64,000 bases of DNA, from NCBI GenBank assembly GCA_020722085.1, contig DYLN01000002.1:1-64000 (forward strand), written 5' to 3'. The position numbers and the translations under genes were made by a program. This DNA comes from Melioribacter roseus. Lineage in GTDB: Bacteria; Bacteroidota; Ignavibacteria; Ignavibacteriales; Melioribacteraceae. The notes below the pieces were generated by a model that was not told the origin of the DNA, did not search any database, and worked only from the letters and a program-made list of their open reading frames with translations. Positions 33,437 through 42,604 of this stretch are shown piece after piece (the first letter of the stretch is position 1; each line of letters opens with the position of its first letter).

Positions 33437-34443
33437 TAGTCAATGCTCCATGTTAAATATATTGCGCCCCAGGTGTAACCCGCACCAAATGAAGCCAAAA
33501 TTAAATTATCCCCTCTTTTTACTTTTCCGCCGCGGTAGTATTCTGTCAAACATAAAGGAATAGTTGCAGCGGTTGTGTTTCCGTACTTATCAATATTTAT
33601 CATAACTTTATCGCGGGAAATTCCCATGCGTTCGGCGGTAGCATCAATTATTCTCAAATTAGCTTGATGCGGCACTAGATAGGCTACATCTTCTGGTTTA
33701 AGTCCATTCTTTTGCATAATGTCGTAAGAAACATCAGCCATGCCTTTTACTGCGGCCTTAAAAACAGTTTTTCCTTCTTGATAAATATAGTGCCATCTTT
33801 TTTCAACCGTCTCTTTTGTCGCCGGATTTAAGCTCCCGCCAGCTTTCATATTAAGGACATCTTTTCCGCTTCCATCACAAAACAGTATCGAGTCTTTAAT
33901 CCCGTATTGGAGTTCAGTAGTAGGTTCAAGCAGAACTGCAGAGGCGGCATCGCCGAAAAGAATACAATTATTTCGATCTGTATAATCTGTAATAGCGCTC
34001 ATTTTATCGGAGCCGACAACAACTACTTTTTTATAAGTTCCGCTTTCAATTAACGAGGCTCCGGTTTGAAGAGCAAATAAAAATCCAGAACAAGCCGCCG
34101 ATAAATCGAATCCCCATGCTTTTTTTGCTCCAATTTTTTCTTGAACCAAACATGCAGTTGCCGGGAAAAACATATCGGGTGTTACTGTTGCAACAATAAT
34201 TACGTCAATTTCTTCCGGTTTAACGTTTGTGGTTTTCAACATATCCTGAATAGCATAAGCAGCCATATCGCTTGAAGCACCGTTTTCAAGAATTCTTCTT
34301 TCTTTTATACCTGTACGCGTAGTTATCCATTCATCGGTAGTATCAACTATTGATTCAAAATATTTGTTGTCCAAAATTTTTTCTGGGACATACATTCCAA
34401 CAGCAGTAATTGCAGCATTTATCTTTTTATTTTTCGGTTGCAT
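33436..34443 (-). CDS. fabH: Beta-ketoacyl-ACP synthase III
   Basis: WITTRTGIKERR; DLSAACSGFLFAL; VPHQANLRIIDA. Confidence 0.95.
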   Translation of the reverse strand: MQPKNKKINAAITAVGMYVPEKILDNKYFESIVDTTDEWITTRTGIKERRILENGASSDMAAYAIQDMLKTTNVKPEEIDVIIVATVTPDMFFPATACLVQEKIGAKKAWGFDLSAACSGFLFALQTGASLIESGTYKKVVVVGSDKMSAITDYTDRNNCILFGDAASAVLLEPTTELQYGIKDSILFCDGSGKDVLNMKAGGSLNPATKETVEKRWHYIYQEGKTVFKAAVKGMADVSYDIMQKNGLKPEDVAYLVPHQANLRIIDATAERMGISRDKVMINIDKYGNTTAATIPLCLTEYYRGGKVKRGDNLILASFGAGYTWGAIYLTWSID

Positions 34444-35461
34444 AGATTTTTAATGCTTCCTCCATTTTCTGAATTAGATTTTTTTCGTACATCTCTTTTG
34501 CTCTGAGTACCATATTTTTTATTGCAAGAGGCGAACTTGAGCCATGACCGATAATACTGATACCATTTGCTCCAAGTAATGGCACACCGCCGTAGGTTTG
34601 ATAATCTATATCGCTTAGCGCTGTTTTAAAAACACTTTTTACAATAAGTGCCTTCAGTTTATTCAACAAACCGGCATCGGCATACCTTTTAATTTTAGAT
34701 TTCAAAAATCCCATAAAGCTTTCGCCGAATTTTAAAATAACATTCCCAACAAAGCCGTCACAAATAACTATATCTGTTTTGCCTTTTAAAATATCCCGCC
34801 CTTCTACATTGCCGACAAAATTCAGATTTGATTTTTTCAATAACTCATAAGCGAAGAGACTAAGCTCATTTCCTTTTGTTTCTTCTTCCCCCACATTAAG
34901 CAGACCGATAGTAGGATTTTCGGTACCGTAAATTTCTTTTGAAAAAATAGTTCCCATGACGGCATACTCAAGTAAATGTGAAGCCTTGCTGTCAACACTT
35001 GCGCCGGCATCAAAAACGAGACAAACTTTACCGGTTTCGGTTGGAAATGCAGCTCCTATCGTTGGTCTTCCCACACCCGGAATTCTACCCACAATCAAAG
35101 TAGCAGCAGCGAGCATTGCACCTGTATTTCCTCCGCTTACAAATGCATCAGCTTTTTTATCTTTGACAAGTCTGGCAGCAATAACTAACGAAGAATTTGG
35201 TTTTGATTTAATGGCACTGATAGGAGATTCGTCCATTTCAATTACCTGATCGGCATGAACAATAATTTTTTCATTTAGGTCGAGGTGAAATTCTTTGGCA
35301 GATTCAACGATTTTTTGTTTATCCCCAACAAGCAGCAATTCAAAATCCCCTGCTTCATTGTAAGCAGCCAAGGATCCGAGCAGTTCATTTACGGGGGCAA
35401 AGTCGCCCCCCATTGCGTCAACTGCAATAACACATTTTTTCTTTTTGTCAGAATTAACCAT
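34427..35461 (-). CDS. plsX: Phosphate acyltransferase
   Basis: VAVDAMGGDFAP-type N-terminus (IAVDAMGGDFAPVNEL); SGGNTGAMLAAA; DGFVGNVILK. Confidence 0.95.
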   Translation of the reverse strand: MVNSDKKKKCVIAVDAMGGDFAPVNELLGSLAAYNEAGDFELLLVGDKQKIVESAKEFHLDLNEKIIVHADQVIEMDESPISAIKSKPNSSLVIAARLVKDKKADAFVSGGNTGAMLAAATLIVGRIPGVGRPTIGAAFPTETGKVCLVFDAGASVDSKASHLLEYAVMGTIFSKEIYGTENPTIGLLNVGEEETKGNELSLFAYELLKKSNLNFVGNVEGRDILKGKTDIVICDGFVGNVILKFGESFMGFLKSKIKRYADAGLLNKLKALIVKSVFKTALSDIDYQTYGGVPLLGANGISIIGHGSSSPLAIKNMVLRAKEMYEKNLIQKMEEALKIYATEK

Positions 35462-35472
35462 TTATGATTTGT

Positions 35473-35652
35473 TTATGATTCGGGTACAAACATTGACCTG
35501 CCGGCATAATAACCGCAGTTTGGACATGCTCTGTGACTCAATTTTATCTCACCACAGTTAGAACATCTGCTGAGTGACGGTACCTGTGCTTTGTAATGTG
35601 TTCTTCTTTTATCCCGTCTCGTCTTGGACATTTTTCGTTTCGGATTTGGCAT
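35473..35652 (-). CDS. rpmF: 50S ribosomal protein L32 (59 aa; absent from the supplied ORF track)
   Basis: Hand translation: [59 protein letters not shown], between DUF177 and plsX as expected. Confidence 0.95.
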   Translation of the reverse strand: MPNPKRKMSKTRRDKRRTHYKAQVPSLSRCSNCGEIKLSHRACPNCGYYAGRSMFVPES

Positions 35653-35671
35653 TATGTATCCTCAATTTAGT

Positions 35672-36181
35672 TTAAATACGATCCTTTAATTTTTTTAAGG
35701 GTGCCCAAACATCGTTTACTATTTCCACTTTACATCCGCATTGTTCTTCGTTTAAGTTAGCACCACATTTACTGCATAATCCTTTGCAATCTTCTCTGCA
35801 CAATTTTTTCATTGGAACTGCAAGTTTAGTATATTCAATAACATCTTCTGTTAAATCAATCTTATCAAGGTCGGGTGAGAGAAACTTCAGATTTAGATCC
35901 TCAGATTGAATTCGTTCTTTCGAAAATAAAAATGAAAGAATAAAATGGTTTTTAAGCTCACGGACAAATTCTACGCTACATCTATCGCAGTTAAATCTTG
36001 AATTAACCGACAAACTGCAATCCAACACAATTTGATGTGCCGACTTATCCATTTTGCATGTTAAAACCAGATTTCCAAAGAACGTTGAATCCAGCTTCAA
36101 TTTTTCCACAGGTTCTTGGAATTCCAATTCATGGATACCGTCGGAAAAATTGGTATATTTTATAGTCATTTGTAAAAGCAC
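35672..36181 (-). CDS. YceD/DUF177 family protein
   Basis: CDRCSVEF...CREDCKGLCSKCGANLNEEQCGC; immediately upstream of rpmF. Confidence 0.88.
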   Translation of the reverse strand: MLLQMTIKYTNFSDGIHELEFQEPVEKLKLDSTFFGNLVLTCKMDKSAHQIVLDCSLSVNSRFNCDRCSVEFVRELKNHFILSFLFSKERIQSEDLNLKFLSPDLDKIDLTEDVIEYTKLAVPMKKLCREDCKGLCSKCGANLNEEQCGCKVEIVNDVWAPLKKLKDRI

Positions 36182-36298
36182 TTAAAACAAAATGCAAAAT
36201 ATAAATATAGACCGATATATAAGCAAGAAAGTTGAATCTTATAAATTTGTCAACTCTGCAAGTATTTTGCAATATCAATTAAGTAAAAAAATATTTTT

Positions 36299-37240
36299 AT
36301 GTCTATAACTGCTTCCCTTCTGGCTTCTGTTATTCCTATGCTGGCTTATCTAATTATTATCTGGAGAATGGATAAATATGAACGCGAGCCTTTAACTAGC
36401 GTTATCTTGCATTTTCTATGGGGAGCTTTTGGTGCAATATTTTTCGCTATTGCCGGTTCAACATTTTTAGTCTCTTTTTTCGGGATAGATAAATTTGATA
36501 AAGATGCTGTGTTAATTTTTCAAGCGGTAATTTTTGCTCCTTTCTCAGAAGAAATTGCAAAAGGTTCATTTCTGCTGAAAACTGTTTCCGACAAAAAATT
36601 TGATAATATTACCGACGGTCTTGTCTATGGCGGCGCTATTGGACTGGGGTTCGGTATGACAGAAAATTTTGTTTATTACTTATCGTATGGAACAAACTTC
36701 AACACATGGTTATATCTTGTAATAATACGTTCAGGTTTTTCGGCTGTAATGCATTGCATTTCTACCGCAACATTAGGAGCGTTCCTGGCATTTGCCAAAT
36801 TTTCCAATAATCCGTTCAAGGTTCTTTTACCTGTGTTGGGATTTGGAACAGCAATGATAATTCATGCCATGTGGAATTTAAGTGTAAGTTTTACCGCTAC
36901 ATATTTGTTCGGTATGCTTTTCATTTTCTTCTTAATTGTTTTTTTCTTTACTTTATTCAGATATTCAGTTAAAAAAGAAAGAAAAATTATCGTAGAAGAA
37001 TTGAGCGAAGAAGTTTATTCAAATTTAATTCCACATGCTCATATTCCTATTTTGAGTTCGAAATTGAGATTAAGAAAAGGTTGGGTTGATGAACGAATTA
37101 GAAAATTATATGTTAAAGCTGCAATTAAACTTGCGTTTAGAAAATCGCAGTCAAAATTAACAAAAGGTTACAAAAAATTATTTTATGATCATGAAATAGA
37201 AGTATGCAGAAATTTAATTTCTAATTTATTGCAACGATAA
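36299..37240 (+). CDS. PrsW-family intramembrane glutamic protease
   Basis: Multi-TM; FSEEIAKG motif and MTENFVYY; HAMWN. Confidence 0.8.
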   Translation: MSITASLLASVIPMLAYLIIIWRMDKYEREPLTSVILHFLWGAFGAIFFAIAGSTFLVSFFGIDKFDKDAVLIFQAVIFAPFSEEIAKGSFLLKTVSDKKFDNITDGLVYGGAIGLGFGMTENFVYYLSYGTNFNTWLYLVIIRSGFSAVMHCISTATLGAFLAFAKFSNNPFKVLLPVLGFGTAMIIHAMWNLSVSFTATYLFGMLFIFFLIVFFFTLFRYSVKKERKIIVEELSEEVYSNLIPHAHIPILSSKLRLRKGWVDERIRKLYVKAAIKLAFRKSQSKLTKGYKKLFYDHEIEVCRNLISNLLQR

Positions 37241-37249
37241 ATAGATAAA

Positions 37250-37825
37250 ATGAAGGCGATAGGAATTTACGGCGGCACTTTCGATCCGATTCATATCGGA
37301 CATCTAATTACTGCAAGAATTGTTCTTGAAAAAAGAAATCTTGAAAAAATAATTTTTGTACCATGCAAAATTTCTCCCTTTAAACAAAATGAAAAACCAA
37401 CTGATGATAAACATAGGATAGAGATGCTGAAACTTTCCATCTCAAATTTTCCTTTTTTTGATTATTCCGATTTCGAGATCAAAAGCGCTGAAATTTCCTA
37501 CACAATTAATACTCTTATCGAACTCAAAAAATATTATTCGGATATAGAATTGATTATCGGTTACGATAATTTACTTGCATTTGATAAATGGAAAGAACCA
37601 GATAAAATAATGCAGCTTGCAAAAGTTGTCGTAATGAAGAGAGCAAATCAAACACAAATAGCAGCAAAACATAAATACTTTGACCGTGCAATTTTAGTCG
37701 ACACGCCTATTATCGACATTTCTTCAACAGAAATTCGTGAACGGATAAAAAACAATCTAACTATAGATTATCTTGTCCCTAATGCTGTAAAGGAATATAT
37801 TTATAACAATAATTTATATAGATAA
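37250..37825 (+). CDS. nadD: Nicotinate-nucleotide adenylyltransferase
   Basis: GIYGGTFDPIHIGHL; ISSTEIRERI. Confidence 0.94.
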   Translation: MKAIGIYGGTFDPIHIGHLITARIVLEKRNLEKIIFVPCKISPFKQNEKPTDDKHRIEMLKLSISNFPFFDYSDFEIKSAEISYTINTLIELKKYYSDIELIIGYDNLLAFDKWKEPDKIMQLAKVVVMKRANQTQIAAKHKYFDRAILVDTPIIDISSTEIRERIKNNLTIDYLVPNAVKEYIYNNNLYR

Positions 37826-37833
37826 TCTACCTT

Positions 37834-38793
37834 ATGGTTGACACAGGTTTAATCGAGAAAATTTGTTCGAAAGACAAACTTGCTATTTCGCGGACTATCA
37901 CTAAGATCGAACTTGCTAATTCAAACTCAATCGAAATTCTAAAAGAACTTCACAAAAAAACCGGTAAGTCTTATCGAATTGGGATTACGGGTCCTCCTGG
38001 TGCAGGTAAATCTTCTTTGACAAATCAATTAACCAAATTATACCGCAAGAAAGGTTTTACAGTAGGAATAATTGCCGTTGATCCTACAAGTCCTTTTACA
38101 GGCGGCGCGCTTTTAGGCGATCGTGTGAGGATGAGCGAGATTGGAAACGATGCCGGCGTTTTTATCAGAAGCATGGCAACAAGAGGAAGTCTTGGCGGAT
38201 TAAGCAGCAAAACTCAAGATGCAGCCGATGTTCTCGATGCTGCTGGATTCGACTTCATTATCTTTGAAACTGTCGGTGTTGGTCAATCGGAACTTGATAT
38301 CGTTAAAATTGCAGATACAACTATTGTTGTTCTTGTGCCGGAATCCGGCGATTCAATCCAGGCAATGAAAGCAGGGCTGATGGAAATTGCAGATATATTT
38401 GTTTTGAACAAGAGCGACCGTCCCGGTGCCGATAATGTAATGACATCGTTAAAAACAATGATTTATCTAAAAGACCACACAACAGAAGACTGGCTGCCGG
38501 CAATTATCAAAACAATAGCTCCGGAAAATATAGGAATTGATGAATTAGCCGGTGAAATAGATAAACACAAAAATTTCTTAACAGCAAATAATCTTTTTGA
38601 AAAAAAACGCTCCGAACATTCAAAATTACGTGTGAAAGAAATTGTAGAAGAGTTAATTAAAGATGAGTTGTGGAATACAAAAAGATTGATCGAATTAGAA
38701 AGCGAAATTAAAAAAGTTGTAGCAGGCAAATATTCGCCGTATCAAATTGCAGAGGACTTAATTAACAATTATAAAAACTCATTGACGGATTAA
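37834..38793 (+). CDS. MeaB/ArgK-type G-protein chaperone GTPase
   Basis: GITGPPGAGKSSLTNQL; VDPTSPFTGGALLGDRVRM; FIRSMATRGSLGGLS; ETVGVGQSE; NKSDRPGA. Confidence 0.93.
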   Translation: MVDTGLIEKICSKDKLAISRTITKIELANSNSIEILKELHKKTGKSYRIGITGPPGAGKSSLTNQLTKLYRKKGFTVGIIAVDPTSPFTGGALLGDRVRMSEIGNDAGVFIRSMATRGSLGGLSSKTQDAADVLDAAGFDFIIFETVGVGQSELDIVKIADTTIVVLVPESGDSIQAMKAGLMEIADIFVLNKSDRPGADNVMTSLKTMIYLKDHTTEDWLPAIIKTIAPENIGIDELAGEIDKHKNFLTANNLFEKKRSEHSKLRVKEIVEELIKDELWNTKRLIELESEIKKVVAGKYSPYQIAEDLINNYKNSLTD

Positions 38794-38797
38794 AAAA

Positions 38798-39967
38798 ATG
38801 GAAGAAACATTAACTCCTCCCCAATTCCTCATTGAATTTGATGAGAACCAAATTGCAATCCGGGATACCATAAAAGATTTCGCCGAGAAACAGATAAAGC
38901 CGCATGTACTTGAATGGGACGAAGCTCAGAAATTTCCTATTGAAATAATGAAACAATTAGGGGAATTAGGATTTCTTGGAATACTTGTACCGGAAAAATA
39001 CGGCGGCGCAGGCTTGGGATATATTGAATACGTAATAATTGTAGAGGAAATAGCAAAAGTTGATCCGGCTCTCGCTCTATCGGTTGCAGCACATAACGGT
39101 CTTTGCACAAATCACATTTTAGTTTATGCTAGCGAAGAACTCAAAGAAAAATATTTACCCGACCTTGTTTCCGGCAAAAAGATCGGTGCATGGGGTTTAA
39201 CCGAACCCTCTTCAGGCAGCGATTCTGCAGCAATGCAAACAACGGCAATAAAAGATGGCAATTATTTTATTCTTAACGGAACAAAAAATTTTATTACACA
39301 CGGTGCTTCAGGTGAAACTGCTGTTGTTATGGCAATTACCGACAAATCAAAGGGCAAAAAAGGAATTTCAGCTTTTATTCTTGAAAAAGGCTATTCAGGA
39401 TTCAGCGCAGGGAAAAAAGAAAACAAGCTTGGAATGCGTGCAAGCGAAACAGCACAATTGATTTTTGAAAATTGCAAAGTTCCTTCCACTAATTTAATTG
39501 GAAATGAAGGCGAAGGCTTTTTGCAAGCAATGAAAATACTCGAAGGCGGAAGAATTTCAATTGCCGCATTAAGCATAGGATTGGCTCACGGGTGTCTTGA
39601 TACTTCAATTAAATACGCAAAAGAAAGAAAGCAGTTCGGGAAAGCAATTGCGGATTTCCAGGCAATCCAATTTAAGCTTTCTGACATGGCAACCGAACTT
39701 GAAGCAGCGAGGTTATTAACTTATAAAGCAGCAAAAATGAAAGACGAAGGGAAAGATATTTCTACTGCTGCATCTATAGCAAAATTATTTTCAAGCGAAA
39801 TTGCAACTAAGGCATCAAATGAAGCCGTACAAATATTAGGCGGCTACGGTTTTGTTAAAGATTACCCTGTTGAAAAATTCTACCGTGATGTGAAACTTCT
39901 GACAATCGGTGAAGGTACCTCAGAAGTTCAAAGAATTATTATTGGCAGAAATCTTTTAAGGGATTAA
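38798..39967 (+). CDS. Acyl-CoA dehydrogenase (short/branched-chain type)
   Basis: WGLTEPSSGSDSAAMQTTA; FITHGASGE; QILGGYGFVKDYPVEKFYRDVK. Confidence 0.93.
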   Translation: MEETLTPPQFLIEFDENQIAIRDTIKDFAEKQIKPHVLEWDEAQKFPIEIMKQLGELGFLGILVPEKYGGAGLGYIEYVIIVEEIAKVDPALALSVAAHNGLCTNHILVYASEELKEKYLPDLVSGKKIGAWGLTEPSSGSDSAAMQTTAIKDGNYFILNGTKNFITHGASGETAVVMAITDKSKGKKGISAFILEKGYSGFSAGKKENKLGMRASETAQLIFENCKVPSTNLIGNEGEGFLQAMKILEGGRISIAALSIGLAHGCLDTSIKYAKERKQFGKAIADFQAIQFKLSDMATELEAARLLTYKAAKMKDEGKDISTAASIAKLFSSEIATKASNEAVQILGGYGFVKDYPVEKFYRDVKLLTIGEGTSEVQRIIIGRNLLRD

Positions 39968-39979
39968 AAAAGGTGAAAA

Positions 39980-40702
39980 ATGAAATTAACTAAAGAACAA
40001 AAAAAAGTTGAATTCTGGGAGAATCATTATCTAAACCAGATTGAATTTATGTTACTTCAGGATACTGATAAGATGTTAGATGGACTTAAATCAAAAGATA
40101 AAATAAAAGAAGATTGGATTGAAATTTTTCATAATGTAGAAAAGAAAAGACAAAATTCGGATTTTGCAAGAGGAGCAGAATGAATATATTATTAGTTATT
40201 TAACCAGTTTGGGAGCCCAAATTCTTCACCAATAGGAGCAGATATGTTTTTTGAGACTTATAATGCTTTTGTACATATTGACATTAAAACAGCAAAATTT
40301 GATAATCATTCGGATTATAAAGGAAAAATTCCTATTGGTGCTAATCAAACTAGCTACAAAATAGATGATTATGGTTTCAAAGTTAATTTGCCTGTTGAGT
40401 ATTCATTTGAAAAAAAGATTTGTCTTACATACTTAATAAATATTATTTATGATGTTAAAGTAGATAATATTGATATCAAAGCTATAATACTTATTTCTGT
40501 CCCAAATGGGAAACTATCTACAGTATATAAAAAATCAATAATTGACGTAGGTAAAAGTGGGTATTCCGGTAAAGGATTTCGTTATGTTTTTAGCAAAAGC
40601 CCCAACTTTATTTCATTAAAAAATTCTTCAAGAATAAGAATTATCTATACAAGCAAGGATGTGGAAAAAGATATATATGAAATAATTGGATTGAAAAAAT
40701 AA
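39980..40702 (+). pseudogene. Probable type II restriction endonuclease gene, apparently interrupted (ORFs 39980-40183 and 40244-40702 in one frame, split by TGA 40181-40183 and TAG 40193-40195)
   Basis: Both fragments share a frame; open frame resumes at 40196 reading LFNQFGSPNSSPIGADMFFETYNAFVHIDIKTAKFDN with a PD-(D/E)xK-like D...DIK pattern; directly upstream of a DNA methyltransferase. Confidence 0.65.
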
Positions 40703-40704
40703 TT

Positions 40705-42603
40705 ATGAATGAGATAATATTAATAAATAGTGATGTTTATGTTGGATTAAACTCATTGGATGATCAATCAATAGATATTGCTGTGACTTCTCCACCTTAT
40801 TGGAATCAAAGGGACTATGGTTTCGAAGGACAGATAGGTAATGAGTTATCATATCAAGAATATATTGCTAAGTTAACTGTTATTTTTAACGTTTTAAAAA
40901 ATAAATTAAAGTCTAATGGTGTATTTTTCCTAAATATAGGTGATAAGTATTTATCTAAATATGGTAAGTCTCCTCTTGCATTTATTCCTTTTAAATTAGC
41001 TTACGAAATGGTAAAGAATGGATGGTATCTTAATGATATTCTAATATGGTATAAACCAAATCACATGCCTTCAAGTATAAAAAATAGATTTACTAATTCG
41101 TATGAACCGGTTTTTGCATTGTCACCATCTAAAGAAAATATCTTTAATGATTATAAAAATTGTTCAATTTCTTATACTTCTATTTTGAAAGTAAATTTGC
41201 AACCCACACCTTATAAACATGTTGCAGTTTATCCAGAAAAATTAGTTAAATCACTTTTTGGTTTTTTTAATCCATATCAACAATTTTCGGTGCTGGACCC
41301 ATTCGCAGGAAGTGGAACAACTTTAAAAGCAATAATAGATTATTTTCAATATTACAAAGCATATATGATAGAATGCAATAAATCGTATATAAATATAATA
41401 AGAGAAAGATGTAATTTAACTGACAATTATATAATAAAAGAATACAAATATGAACCTTTTACATATAATCTTTCATGCTTAAATCCAACTGAAAATGAAC
41501 AAATTAGTCTATTTACTAAATACACTGATTATGTAGGGCAGAATAAAAAAAGTGGAATAATCAAAATTACAAATTCAAAAAGGGATTTCCTTCCTTTATT
41601 ACAGAAATTCTTAGATAAATCTATTATGAGTCAGTTGAATATGAATGCACTTTGTTTTATTGGGAGCAGAGAATATGATTTAGATTTAATATTGCAGGCA
41701 ACAAAATTAAATGAAAAAGGATGGGTTATTAGAAATCTTTTAATTGTTCAAGAAAATAATACTTGGTTCCCATTATTTATGATAGTAGATGATAACAAAT
41801 CTGTTAATTATGTTTTTCAATTTAAAAACCTAAATCTAAAATCTAAATCCGACTATAATAGAAATTGGTCTAATACTGACTTTATTGGATATCCAGTTTA
41901 TGATAATTTAAGTAAAAATAAGCGAAAAGGAATTGTAATATCAATTCTTGAATATTACGATAATTTGTTCCCGAAGTATGTTGTTGTTGAATGGGAGGCG
42001 GGGAAATTAACAAAAGAATTCATTATTCAAGATCAAGATTCAATAGATAGTAATCTAATTTTTAATTTAGATAATCCTATATCCGTAAATGAAATAGTTG
42101 AATATATTTCTTTAGATAAAGAAGTAAATGAGAATAATCTATATAATACTAAAAAACGAAAAAGTATCTTAAAGGAGTATAACGGGAAGTTTAAAGATAT
42201 TCCCAGAAAAAATTGGGGTGCGTCACCAGGAGCTCGTTCATCTATTGAAGACGAATATTTTTCTCTTCAAAGATTATATAACGTCAATCAAAAATTAGTA
42301 TCAGATTATCTGAATCATAAAAGAATTGAAAGGGGTTATTCAAAAAATGAATTTTCAAAATTATTTCCGCATTCTTATAAACATACAATCGGTCATTGGT
42401 TACGAAAAGATTTTGGCGGATCGATTCCGACACCTGAAGATTGGGATTTAATATCTTCTATCTTAGATATAGATCAAAAATTTACAAAGTATGTATGCGC
42501 TAGTGCATTAAAACTCCAGACTGTAAAACATTCTAATTTCAAGATGCCAGATGATTTCATAGATAAATCTTTTTTAAAAAATTTAAAAAAACTTTTTCAA
42601 TAA
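40705..42603 (+). CDS. Beta-class DNA methyltransferase (N4-cytosine-like SPPY motif) with long C-terminal extension
   Basis: Motif IV DIAVTSPPYW precedes motif I DPFAGSGTT; C-terminal HTH-like segment. Confidence 0.88.
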   Translation: MNEIILINSDVYVGLNSLDDQSIDIAVTSPPYWNQRDYGFEGQIGNELSYQEYIAKLTVIFNVLKNKLKSNGVFFLNIGDKYLSKYGKSPLAFIPFKLAYEMVKNGWYLNDILIWYKPNHMPSSIKNRFTNSYEPVFALSPSKENIFNDYKNCSISYTSILKVNLQPTPYKHVAVYPEKLVKSLFGFFNPYQQFSVLDPFAGSGTTLKAIIDYFQYYKAYMIECNKSYINIIRERCNLTDNYIIKEYKYEPFTYNLSCLNPTENEQISLFTKYTDYVGQNKKSGIIKITNSKRDFLPLLQKFLDKSIMSQLNMNALCFIGSREYDLDLILQATKLNEKGWVIRNLLIVQENNTWFPLFMIVDDNKSVNYVFQFKNLNLKSKSDYNRNWSNTDFIGYPVYDNLSKNKRKGIVISILEYYDNLFPKYVVVEWEAGKLTKEFIIQDQDSIDSNLIFNLDNPISVNEIVEYISLDKEVNENNLYNTKKRKSILKEYNGKFKDIPRKNWGASPGARSSIEDEYFSLQRLYNVNQKLVSDYLNHKRIERGYSKNEFSKLFPHSYKHTIGHWLRKDFGGSIPTPEDWDLISSILDIDQKFTKYVCASALKLQTVKHSNFKMPDDFIDKSFLKNLKKLFQ

Positions 42604-42604
42604 A

